A DNA stretch of 26,632 nt. It comes from JABSOG01 sp041583135. GTDB taxonomy: Bacteria; Pseudomonadota; Gammaproteobacteria; Enterobacterales; Alteromonadaceae. Both the position numbers and the translations under genes were made by a program. Below are positions 14,901 through 22,236 of the stretch, in pieces; within the stretch, counting starts at the first letter, position 1; each line of letters opens with the position of its first letter. Under the pieces are notes generated by a model. That model had not been told where the DNA came from. It did not search any database and was given only the letters and a program-made list of their open reading frames with translations. The DNA lies in NCBI GenBank assembly GCA_041583135.1, contig JBFHGJ010000079.1, forward strand, positions 1 to 26,632, written 5' to 3'.

Positions 14901-16823
14901 GGCAATGAAGGCTTGTTGGAAGCGCTTTTGCGCCATTTCAAACGATTTGTCACGAGAATTATCGTGCAACATGGTGAAATCAAGCACCCAGTTGACCTGA
15001 CCATCGGCGGTAGTGACTTTATAAGGCGTTTCACCAATCACTCGCAGGCCAAAGTTTTCTAAAATTGGCAGCACATCAGACAAATGGATCATTTCGTCTT
15101 TGTGGAACAGATTCATGCGCACCAATTTAGAGTCGCTTTCTTCCTCTTGCGGTTGATAGAACAACATCTCCAACTTGTTCTCATCGCTAAGGGCTTCTAA
15201 GCGCTGAATATCAACGATGGCATTGGAAGGCAGCATCGCTTCTTTGTAACTTGGCGAAAATGCGCGGCTGTATTTTTGTCTTAGGGCTTTGGCTTTTGAT
15301 TCACCAAATGAACCGAGCAGCGCAGCGCCGAGTTTATCTTCCCAGGTGGTGGCGGCTTCTATCAGGTTTTGTTCAATATTTTTCACGTCTACTTCTGTAT
15401 TGTTGTTTTTAACCCGCACAATATAGTGGGTTCTGGCCAATACCGACTCTGAGAAGAACGTGGTAAATTCCACATACTCCTGTGAGCCGAACTCTTTTTT
15501 CAATACCGCTTGGGTATCACGTCTAAGAGCGGTGTTGTATCGCTCTCTCGGCACATAAACCATGCAGGATAAAAAGCGGCCAAATACATCTTTGCGCACA
15601 AACAGGCGAGTCATGTCGCGTTCTTGCATCTGCAAAACGCCCATGGCAATACTTCTTAACTCTTCTTCTTTGGCTTGAATAAGCTCATCGCGAGGATAAG
15701 TTTCAAGGATATTGATCAGTGCTTTATAAGCATGGCTGCCTTTAATGAAACCGCTGCCGCTCATCACGCGTTCCAGCTTGTTTTTGAGCAGTGGAATTTC
15801 TGAGGCACTTAAGTTGTAGAAATTCGCCGCATACAGACCTAAGAAACGGTCTTCACCTACGACCTTGCCTTGTTTGTCAAAGCGCTTCACACCAACATAG
15901 TCGATGTAGGCAGGGCGATGGACGCGGGATTTGGAATTGGTCTTGGTCAATACCAGTAAGTTAGGACCTAAGGCTTCTTTGCGGGCAGATTCAGGAAACT
16001 CCGAGTACAATTTCGGCTTGGAGTTCATTGAGTTTTTCATGATCCCCAACGATGATCCCATTTCGCCTTTGATTTGATAGTCGCCTTTAACCGGCACGAT
16101 ATCGTAATGGCGATAACCCATTAAGGTAAAGTTGTCATCGGCCAGCCAGCTCAAAAACTGACGGGCTTCTTCGACTTGTGCTTGATTGGCCGGGCTGGGT
16201 GACTTGGGCAATTGCTCGATGACTTCAAGCAAGCGATTACGGATAGGTTTCCAGTCATCGACCACCTCGGAAAGGTCAACCAACACCGAGTTTAGCTCGG
16301 CTATTACCGCATCCAGTTCTTTGTTGCCTTTAAGGCGGTCAACTTCGACCATAAATACGGTTTGCATCTGGCCTTTGGCCTGAGTTGAGCTTTCTTCGAC
16401 AAACTCAACCACATGATTTTTATCAGAGCGGGTGACCGCAATCGGACGGTGCAACATCAAATGCGAGGCAATGCCCATGCGATTCAATGCCATTCTCACA
16501 GAATCGACCAAAAACGGCATATCTTTGACGATGATCTCAATGATGGTGTGACTTGATTCCCAGCCGTGAGCGGAGAGTTCCGGGTTAAATACCCGAACTT
16601 GGGTTTCGTCAATCGCCGTTTTGTTAAATGAGTGCCATAAGCTTAATGCCGCACCGTAAAGGTCGGTATCATGGCGATTCACTAAGTCTTCCTTTGACAT
16701 ATTTTCATAAAGTTTCTGCGCAAATACCTCAACCAGCGGCTTTTGTTCGCCTTTCACTTTTTTCTGGATAAGCTTATTTACGTTGTCTAAGAGTACCGAA
16801 GACTGACCATCATTGAGTGCCAT
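11979..16823 (-). CDS. gdhB: NAD-specific glutamate dehydrogenase, large (180-kDa) class
   Basis: Oxidises L-glutamate to 2-oxoglutarate and ammonia with NAD+, feeding amino-acid carbon into the TCA cycle. Its 1614 residues are normal for the large class known from Streptomyces and Pseudomonas, whose members are allosterically controlled. A long N-terminal region with ACT-like regulatory segments (about 1-700) precedes the catalytic core. The core shows LRGGKVARGGLRWSDRREDFRTE and VPVGAKGGFVCKKLP (substrate and catalytic lysines, about residues 843-860), then CLAIGDMAGDVFGNGML and VDLIWNGGIGTYVK (nucleotide-binding domain), and a helical C-terminal domain. Of two adjacent ATGs, the second (16823) lies seven bases after AAGGA and gives the expected MALNDGQ start; the first (16826) is only four bases away. 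The coding frame is intact throughout. The symbol follows Pseudomonas usage. Confidence 0.96.
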   Translation of the reverse strand: MALNDGQSSVLLDNVNKLIQKKVKGEQKPLVEVFAQKLYENMSKEDLVNRHDTDLYGAALSLWHSFNKTAIDETQVRVFNPELSAHGWESSHTIIEIIVKDMPFLVDSVRMALNRMGIASHLMLHRPIAVTRSDKNHVVEFVEESSTQAKGQMQTVFMVEVDRLKGNKELDAVIAELNSVLVDLSEVVDDWKPIRNRLLEVIEQLPKSPSPANQAQVEEARQFLSWLADDNFTLMGYRHYDIVPVKGDYQIKGEMGSSLGIMKNSMNSKPKLYSEFPESARKEALGPNLLVLTKTNSKSRVHRPAYIDYVGVKRFDKQGKVVGEDRFLGLYAANFYNLSASEIPLLKNKLERVMSGSGFIKGSHAYKALINILETYPRDELIQAKEEELRSIAMGVLQMQERDMTRLFVRKDVFGRFLSCMVYVPRERYNTALRRDTQAVLKKEFGSQEYVEFTTFFSESVLARTHYIVRVKNNNTEVDVKNIEQNLIEAATTWEDKLGAALLGSFGESKAKALRQKYSRAFSPSYKEAMLPSNAIVDIQRLEALSDENKLEMLFYQPQEEESDSKLVRMNLFHKDEMIHLSDVLPILENFGLRVIGETPYKVTTADGQVNWVLDFTMLHDNSRDKSFEMAQKRFQQAFIAVWNGDLEDDGFNRLVLGANLTGREASIIRAYAKYLRQIGGTFSQSYIEDIFSNYPHISALLVKLFKYMFDPKLADSSGKVEKCLADLIEQLELVANLDDDRIIRRYIEMITATQRTNYFQKDAQGNFKPYISFKVLPEQIPEMPLPLPKYEIFVYSPRVEGVHLRGGKVARGGLRWSDRREDFRTEILGLVKAQQVKNTVIVPVGAKGGFVCKKLPTGGGRDALFEEGKACYRTFIRGLLDITDNIVAGEVLPPQDVVRRDEDDTYLVVAADKGTATFSDIANGISQEYNFWLGDAFASGGSVGYDHKKMGITAKGAWESVKRHFRELGVDCQTTPFTCLAIGDMAGDVFGNGMLLSEQTKLVAAFNHMHIFIDPTPDTEASYKERKRMFDLPRSSWEDYDKTLISKGGGIFPRSAKSIKLSPELQKMLATDKATMAPNELIRALLCMKVDLIWNGGIGTYVKGKRESHAEVGDRANDALRINGSELNAKIFGEGGNLGLTQLGRIEFAANGGRINTDFIDNVGGVDCSDNEVNIKILLNALVNDGELTTKQRDQLLFDMTDEVSKLVLRDCYRQTHTITITSSQATAHLKEHIRFLQALEKDGSLNRELEFLPTDEELAERRAAGLGLTRPEISVLVSYGKMVLKEWLNVPEITENPYFNRLLINAFPEVLRERFAEHMAKHPLRSEIIATKLANEVINDMGLNFVHRMSDETGASHSEIAFCYIMAREVFDMPKYWAQIEALDNKIPSIVQTQMLFELRRTVRRATRWFLRHRDKSLDIQQSIDFYRPTFDVLYNNMEDFLIESEKDQLLSAELVYSRENVPDDIARRIALLSTIYSALDIAQIAENDKASISRIAAIYFNLGAKLDLHWFLEQITRQQVANHWQALARASYREELDWQQRAIASVVVRTSSGDGEAAEVVEQWLQDHKPLLVRWRHILSEFKTSQNHEFAKFSVALRELMLLSHNCDPTH

Positions 16824-16898
16824 CATCTTTTCCTTACAAATTAAAGCTGGAGTCGCCCTTCTCTCGCCACAAGAAAACCGGGCAATTCATGTGTTCAA

Positions 16899-16936
16899 GC
16901 TCGAAAGTTTATTGTGAATCGAACGGAATTTCGAGC
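16899..16936. repeat. Inverted repeat GCTCGAAA/TTTCGAGC upstream of NAD-GDH
   Basis: Perfect eight-base arms (16899-16906, 16929-16936) lie 76-113 bases upstream of the gdh start codon. A third copy of TTCGAGC follows at 16981-16987. The spacing of the arms (about three helical turns) suits a dimeric or cooperative regulator. No regulator is identified. Confidence 0.4.
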
Positions 16937-17088
16937 AAAATTTTTTTATTTTTCAAGACCTAAAACCACAGGCCGACCAGTTCGAGCGGATTTTATGCAG
17001 CTCTTGTCCATAGAAAGACGGATCAAGCCCTTTGTTCTGCCTAATTATGCAGTTTTTACCCACCCCTACAGGCCTTAAACTTTTTACG

Positions 17089-17114
17089 CAAAAGGCGGGA
17101 TAACCCGCCTTTTG
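17089..17114 (-). terminator. Terminator of the DUF1302-DUF1329-YCF48-RND operon
   Basis: An 11-base perfect stem, CAAAAGGCGGG (17089-17099) with its complement (17104-17114), has the tetraloop ATAA. The A-rich and T-rich stem bases give a U-tract in either direction. It lies 80 bases past the stop codon of the transporter gene and is the strongest terminator near the operon end. Confidence 0.8.
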
Positions 17115-17193
17115 TTCCTTATTCCTTATAGGGCCTATTCGCTTCAGGCCCCTTGCAGCACAGTTGCTGACGCATTTATAAACAACCGCGCCT

Positions 17194-19743
17194 CTAGCTG
17201 TCTACCTTCTCGCCGCGACGTGGCCACATCACCGCCGACAGTGCCGGTAACAATATGATGGCGCCGAGCATGTTCACCAAGAACATAAAGGTCAATAAAA
17301 TGCCCATATCCATTTGGAATTTAAGGGCTGAAAAGACCCAGGTACTGACGCCAATCGCCAAAGTGACCCCGGTAAAGAGCACTGCACTACCGCGCTCTTT
17401 CAACGCCGTCAAATAGGCGCTATGAATACTCTCGCCTTTGGCGATGAGCGGACTCATATTGGCGAGGAAGTAAATGCCGTAGTCAACGCCGATACCAACC
17501 CCTAGGGCGATCACCGGCAAGGTCGATACCGTTAAACCAATTTCAAGGTACACCATAAGCGCCTGTGCCATGGTCGAAACCAGATACAACGGCAACACTA
17601 CAGAAAGCGTAGCTCGAATTGAGCGAAATGAAAGTAAACACAGCACAATTACTGCGCCGTAAACATACAGCATCATTGGCGTTTGCGCCTCTGATACCGC
17701 CTCGTTGGTTGCCGCCATAACGCCAACCGGACCCGAAGCCAAACGGTAGCTGATGTTATTTTTACGCACCACTTCTAAGGTCTGTTTAAGGCTCTGTACA
17801 TCAGCAAAGTTAAATTCGCCTTTGGCATTGAACCTAGCCAACCCTTCGTCGTCTAGGTTATCCATGCGTGCGGTTTTACTGAACACCAAAGCCTCATTAA
17901 TGAGTTGTTGCAATGTCATGTCCGATAACTCAGGGTTGAGGGCACGCACATCGGTCGTTAACTGCGCCTGTGCTTGTTTTTCCAACTCGGCCCCGAGCGC
18001 CTTGACGCGAGAAACAACCTGAGTAATGGTTTCGGCTTTATGGTCTTGCAAGAACAAGATGATCGGCATCACCGAGCAATTGCTGTTGAGTAACCCTGTG
18101 CTGGTTTCAACCCGAGAAGACGCCTGCACCAGCGACTGGGTATTGCGCGGCAACACGCGCCAATTGACATTGCCTTCGTTATAACCCGCATTAACCAGTT
18201 TCGCCACGGACGGCAGACTGATGGCCGATTGAACTCCAGGCACATTCTCCAGCTGCCACTGAAAATCGTCGATTTGCGCCATTGTCGAGTGATAAGTACA
18301 AGCATCAGGCACGGTCTCAACAATCACCGACATAATGTCTGAGGTAATGGCAAACCTGTCGGTGATGAGTGCCGTATCGCGATTATAGCGCGAGTATTCA
18401 TGCAGTGCTGGTGCACCGGCATGTAAATCGCCAATACGCATCTTCTGCGATTCAAAATAGGCTAAGCCGTAAAGCACTAAGGCCAAGGTCACCACAATCA
18501 CCGCCACTTTCGGCTTGGCAAATACCGACATCTTTTGCCATAACTGGACGGCAAACGGATTGGGTTTGGTGATACGCTCGATGAAATTCGGTTTAAACCG
18601 AATAAACGAGGCCACCACAGGCAATAATATCAGGTTGGTCAGAATAACCACCGCCACCCCTAAGCTCGCGGTAATGGCCAACTCGCGAATGATACCGATA
18701 TCGATGGCCAACAAGGTCAAAAAGCCAATGGTATCAGACAACAAAGCCACAATACCGGGGATCAATAACACACGACAACAACACTGTGCCGCCTGTTTGC
18801 CGTTAAGACCGCCGGCGACATGCTTTCCGAGGGCATTGATCATTTGCACACCATGACTCACGCCGATAGCAAACACCAAAAACGGCAGCAAAATCGACAT
18901 TGGGTCAATACTGAAGCCAAGCACCGACAACAGCCCTATTTGCCATACCACTGCAATTAACGAACAGGTAATGGGCAATAAGGTCAGCAGCACCGATTTA
19001 CAGAAAAACCATACCAACACGGTAGTGATCAAAATCGCAATGGCAAAAAACAGCACCACCCCTTTGGCACCATCGGCAACATCCCCCACCATTTTGGCAA
19101 AGCCGATGATGTGGAGGGTAATATCGCCCTTTTCAAATTGTTCGCGGGTTTTCGTTTCCAACGCTTTGGCAAAAGCCAAGGTATCGAGTTTCTCGCCGGT
19201 ATTAGGGTCGATTTCCAGCAACTGCGTCGATACCATCGCACAAGAATAATCTGATGCTATCAGCCTGCCGACGATGCCGGCTTTTTCAATATTGACTTTA
19301 ACCCGAGCAAGGCCTTTGGCATCTGGGGTAAAGTCGGCAGGGATCACCGGGCCACCAGCAAATCCATCTTCAACCACCTCGACAAAACGCACGCTCGGCG
19401 AAAACAGAGACGTCACCAAAGTACGGTTGACCCCTGGGATGAAATACAGCTGGTCGTGGACGCCTTTTAAGGTATTGAAAAAGTTCTCGTTAAATATATC
19501 GCCGTTTTTATCACACACTGAAATCAAGATGCTATTGGCGCCACCAAAATCCTTTTGATGTTTTAAATAGGTTTGCATGTACTCGTGATTAAGCGGCACG
19601 TTTTTCTCAAACGATGCGCCGAGTTTAATGTCGGTTGCTTTGTAGGCCAAAAACACGGTCGCCAGCACAAACAACGCAATAATCGATAGACGGTGGCGAA
19701 ACAACACCAGCTCAATAACAGATACGACTCGATTTAAGCTCAT
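17194..19743 (-). CDS. RND-superfamily (MMPL/COG1033-type) inner-membrane transporter
   Basis: An 849-residue proton-driven pump of the RND superfamily, of the two-halved type used for lipids and other hydrophobic molecules. Each half has one helix (about 17-34; 413-430), a large periplasmic loop, and a bundle of five helices (about 228-380; 692-840). The second half carries the proton-relay motif GVGIGVDYGIYF with D754. The equivalent place in the first half reads FAIGVSHGVQMIN, with H297 instead of Asp. A run of three cysteines (321-323) lies in a cytosolic turn. The ATG is one base beyond the stop codon of the preceding gene (TAA-C-ATG), so translation is probably coupled. With an outer-membrane DUF1302 protein and two exported proteins in the same operon, it should power export or retrieval of a hydrophobic compound across the envelope. 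The compound is not known. Confidence 0.88.
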   Translation of the reverse strand: MSLNRVVSVIELVLFRHRLSIIALFVLATVFLAYKATDIKLGASFEKNVPLNHEYMQTYLKHQKDFGGANSILISVCDKNGDIFNENFFNTLKGVHDQLYFIPGVNRTLVTSLFSPSVRFVEVVEDGFAGGPVIPADFTPDAKGLARVKVNIEKAGIVGRLIASDYSCAMVSTQLLEIDPNTGEKLDTLAFAKALETKTREQFEKGDITLHIIGFAKMVGDVADGAKGVVLFFAIAILITTVLVWFFCKSVLLTLLPITCSLIAVVWQIGLLSVLGFSIDPMSILLPFLVFAIGVSHGVQMINALGKHVAGGLNGKQAAQCCCRVLLIPGIVALLSDTIGFLTLLAIDIGIIRELAITASLGVAVVILTNLILLPVVASFIRFKPNFIERITKPNPFAVQLWQKMSVFAKPKVAVIVVTLALVLYGLAYFESQKMRIGDLHAGAPALHEYSRYNRDTALITDRFAITSDIMSVIVETVPDACTYHSTMAQIDDFQWQLENVPGVQSAISLPSVAKLVNAGYNEGNVNWRVLPRNTQSLVQASSRVETSTGLLNSNCSVMPIILFLQDHKAETITQVVSRVKALGAELEKQAQAQLTTDVRALNPELSDMTLQQLINEALVFSKTARMDNLDDEGLARFNAKGEFNFADVQSLKQTLEVVRKNNISYRLASGPVGVMAATNEAVSEAQTPMMLYVYGAVIVLCLLSFRSIRATLSVVLPLYLVSTMAQALMVYLEIGLTVSTLPVIALGVGIGVDYGIYFLANMSPLIAKGESIHSAYLTALKERGSAVLFTGVTLAIGVSTWVFSALKFQMDMGILLTFMFLVNMLGAIILLPALSAVMWPRRGEKVDS

Positions 19744-19744
19744 G

Positions 19745-20752
19745 TTAATTGCCTCCTTGTGTCAACGTGATGGTTTTGATCCCCACCTCTGAAGATAGCA
19801 CCAGCTTGCCGTCTTTAAATACCCCGCCGCTAATGGCCTTACCATCACTTTGTTGACGCGATTGAAAGTGCTTGCCGCCATCAAAACTGACCTGCATCAA
19901 CCCTGAATTGCCTAACAGCACCAACGCTTTGCCGTTACTGACAATACGGTTAATCGAGGTTGCGCCGTCAAGATCCACTTTTTGCCAGTGCTCGCCACCA
20001 TCAACACTTGTAAAAAAGTTGCCTCTAAGGCCGCCGATAAGCACTGTGTGGCCATCAAAACTGGCAATGTCGAAAAACGAACCGTTGTAAAACTCCGGCA
20101 ATTTTTCAAATTGACGACCAAAGTCTTTACTTTTGGCCACAAGGCCAATTTCGCCCACCAAATACAGCGTGTCTCCGACCATCGCGATACGGTTAAAATG
20201 CGGCAAAATAGAGCGGGTTTCGCTCTCATAGGCTTCAACATCTTCGGCTTTCAATTCATTGAGATAATCTCTGTCATCCGGGTGCAGAAATTCATCATGA
20301 AATTCATACTGCCAGCTTTTACCGCCGTCTTGGGTGCGGAAAAACATACCGTAGGCACCAACGGCAATGCCGTTGTTGTTGTCTTTAAAGTACACGCCAA
20401 ACAGTGGTTTATCGCGCTTGGGCTGATGTAGTTGCAACTGCCAATTCAAGCCGCCGTCATTGGTCGTCAAAATGGTGGCATCATGACCGACCGCCCAACC
20501 GTGGGAATCGGTCAAAAAGAACACATCGGTCAACAACACATTGACCGGCACATTGGCCTGTTGCCACGTTTGTCCGTCGCTGGAATATAAAATATGACCA
20601 CGTTCGCCCACGGCCACCATTTTATCGGCGACTTGAACAATATCGGTCAATAGTTTCTTTACAGCAAGCGAGGATTTGGTTGAGGGCTCCGCAGCAATAG
20701 CGGGACTCAGAAGCGATAGAAGCAGGACACAAGGCAGTATTATTTTATTCAT
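19745..20752 (-). CDS. Exported YCF48/BNR-type beta-propeller protein
   Basis: A 335-residue protein with a signal peptide (MNKIILPCVLLLSLLSPAIAA) and six clear repeats of the form G-x-x-G-x-(I/L/F)-x-x-S-x-D-G-G-x-x-W: GERGHILYSSDGQTWQ, GHDATILTTNDGGLNWQ, GAYGMFFRTQDGGKSWQ, GEIGLVAKSKDFGRQFE, GGLRGNFFTSVDGGEHWQ and GNSGLMQVSFDGGKHFQ. A degenerate seventh (SEVGIKTITL) would close a seven-bladed propeller. This is the pattern of the photosystem II assembly factor YCF48/HCF136 family, which in non-photosynthetic bacteria often accompanies RND transporters. An acidic insertion (about 150-185) interrupts the third blade. It probably acts in the periplasm as an adaptor or binding partner of the downstream transporter. 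The ribosome binding site is poor, and a 30-bp palindrome lies just upstream. Confidence 0.87.
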   Translation of the reverse strand: MNKIILPCVLLLSLLSPAIAAEPSTKSSLAVKKLLTDIVQVADKMVAVGERGHILYSSDGQTWQQANVPVNVLLTDVFFLTDSHGWAVGHDATILTTNDGGLNWQLQLHQPKRDKPLFGVYFKDNNNGIAVGAYGMFFRTQDGGKSWQYEFHDEFLHPDDRDYLNELKAEDVEAYESETRSILPHFNRIAMVGDTLYLVGEIGLVAKSKDFGRQFEKLPEFYNGSFFDIASFDGHTVLIGGLRGNFFTSVDGGEHWQKVDLDGATSINRIVSNGKALVLLGNSGLMQVSFDGGKHFQSRQQSDGKAISGGVFKDGKLVLSSEVGIKTITLTQGGN

Positions 20753-20796
20753 TCATCAGTTTTCTGCTGTTTATTGTCGAATTGAAAGCGATTATT

Positions 20797-20826
20797 TCGC
20801 GGCTGTAGGCTAGCCTACAGCCGCGA
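20797..20826. repeat. Perfect 30-bp palindrome between DUF1329 and YCF48 genes
   Basis: The arms 20797-20811 and 20812-20826 are exact complements. As RNA they form a 13-base G/C-rich stem with a CTAG loop. It lies 26 bases after the DUF1329 stop and 45 bases before the YCF48 start. No U-tract follows on the - strand, so it is more likely an mRNA-stabilising or partial-termination element than a full terminator. Confidence 0.75.
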
Positions 20827-20851
20827 CACTCAAAGTGAACACTTCGGGTGA

Positions 20852-22216
20852 TTAACGTTTACCTTCACGGCGCAGCGCTGCTGGCGTAAAGTCACGGTCT
20901 TCAAACTTAGTGCTGAAGTCATACATCGCTTCTTCGTTGTCAAGGCCGATGGCCAAATAACGACGTGAGTTGAAGTCGTGGTATACCTCTAGGGTACTCC
21001 AGTGCGTCGGCACTTCATAGTAGTTCAAACCATAGGCAACGGCCAAACGGAACAACTCGTTACGGTTATCATACATATCGGCAACATGCACTTGCCAGCT
21101 GTCTTCGTCGATATAGAAAGTACGCTTGCCGTAGATATGACGCAAACCTTCTTTCAAAGTCGCTTCAACCACCCATACACGATGTTTTTCCCAGCGAACA
21201 TGCTCAGGATTGATATGACCGGGCGTTAAAATGTCTTCATATTTCAGCTTGTCGGAGTGCAACTTATAGCTGTTATATGGAATGTACATTTCTTTTTTGC
21301 CTTTAAGCTCCCAGTTGTAGCGGTTTGGTGAGCCGTTAAACATATCGAAATCATCGGTAGTACGCAGGCCATCAGACGCGGTACCCGGGGCATCATAAGC
21401 CACATTCGGCGCGCGACGTACACGACGCTGACCGGTGTTGTAGGTCCATGCCTGACGTGGGGTTTTGATCTGGTCCATGGTTTCATGAACCAACAAGGCT
21501 GTACCGGCCAAACGCGCAGGCACGGTCACTTTTTGTTTAAACTTAAACAAAATGTTGTGCTCGGCCAATTCTTCCGGGGTTGCGCTTTGTTCTGAGTATT
21601 TCAACAGCATTTGCTCATCGAAACCGATAATGGTGTAGCTGCCGCCAGACGTTGGTGCGGCCTGACCACCCCAACGTTTGGCGTTAATACCACGATAACG
21701 CAAAATATGGTTCCAAATGGCTTCCAAACCGTTTTGCGGCGCTGGGAAAGGAATACCGATGGCGGTTCCTTTAATACCATTACCGTCCGTCACCAGCTCA
21801 GCCGTAGTGGCGTATTTCTTAGTGGCATCATAGACATATTGCGGATAAGACGCAGTACGACGGGTTTGATAGACGTTCATTTTAAAGGTATCGGGATACA
21901 CTTCGAACATCTTTTCTATGCCTGGCGACAATTGCGCTTTATATTGAGCAACATTGCTTTTATCGATGGTAAACAATACTTTGTCGGAGCTGAACGGATC
22001 AGGGTGATGATCGCCCGGCTTGTAGCCTGCCGGAGGCGTGGTAATGCCGCCGTTCCAAGCAGGAATACTGCCATCGGCATTGCCGGCCATTTCACCACCT
22101 AACGGGGTCAGTGATTTACCGAGTTTGTCGGCATCGGCGGCAGAGATCTTAGCACCGGCGACGCTGGAGGTCAGCGCCATAACTAAAGCTGATGCTATCA
22201 GGGTCATTTTCTTCAT
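20852..22216 (-). CDS. DUF1329 family exported protein
   Basis: A 454-residue periplasmic protein of the DUF1329 family (PF07044). A signal peptide (MKKMTLIASALVMALTSSVAGA) has no lipobox cysteine. The mature start shows the family hallmarks: DADKLGKSLTPLGGEMAGNADGSIPAWNGGI with a following TPPAGYKPGDHHPDPFSSDKVLFTI. Later come GIPFPAPQNGLEAIWNHILRYRG and the C-terminal YEVPTHWSTLEVYHDFNSRRYLAIGLDNE. Family members adopt a LolB/LolA-like lipid-binding fold and are usually encoded beside DUF1302 genes. From this I infer that it carries a hydrophobic ligand between the membranes. It follows the DUF1302 gene by 20 bases and has a reasonable ribosome binding site (GGGGAAAAAAG). Confidence 0.92.
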   Translation of the reverse strand: MKKMTLIASALVMALTSSVAGAKISAADADKLGKSLTPLGGEMAGNADGSIPAWNGGITTPPAGYKPGDHHPDPFSSDKVLFTIDKSNVAQYKAQLSPGIEKMFEVYPDTFKMNVYQTRRTASYPQYVYDATKKYATTAELVTDGNGIKGTAIGIPFPAPQNGLEAIWNHILRYRGINAKRWGGQAAPTSGGSYTIIGFDEQMLLKYSEQSATPEELAEHNILFKFKQKVTVPARLAGTALLVHETMDQIKTPRQAWTYNTGQRRVRRAPNVAYDAPGTASDGLRTTDDFDMFNGSPNRYNWELKGKKEMYIPYNSYKLHSDKLKYEDILTPGHINPEHVRWEKHRVWVVEATLKEGLRHIYGKRTFYIDEDSWQVHVADMYDNRNELFRLAVAYGLNYYEVPTHWSTLEVYHDFNSRRYLAIGLDNEEAMYDFSTKFEDRDFTPAALRREGKR

Positions 22217-22236
22217 TAACTTTTTTCCCCGTTTGA

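Larger units (their letters stand above)
16827..17193. other. 367-bp region: NAD-GDH leader and RND operon terminator
   Basis: The half next to gdh holds three copies of TTCGAGC (one inverted at 16899-16905, two direct at 16930-16936 and 16981-16987) and a run rich in A and T (16937-16955). The other half contains the terminator at 17089-17114 and a six-base stem at 17131-17151. No coding region is supported. A convincing gdh -35/-10 pair was not found. Confidence 0.5.

Noticed and set aside
16969..16985. FadR-like half-site (GACCAG-T) upstream of NAD-GDH
   Set aside because: Only one half resembles the FadR operator; the other half has almost no matches. A single half-site in a 360-bp gap can easily be chance.
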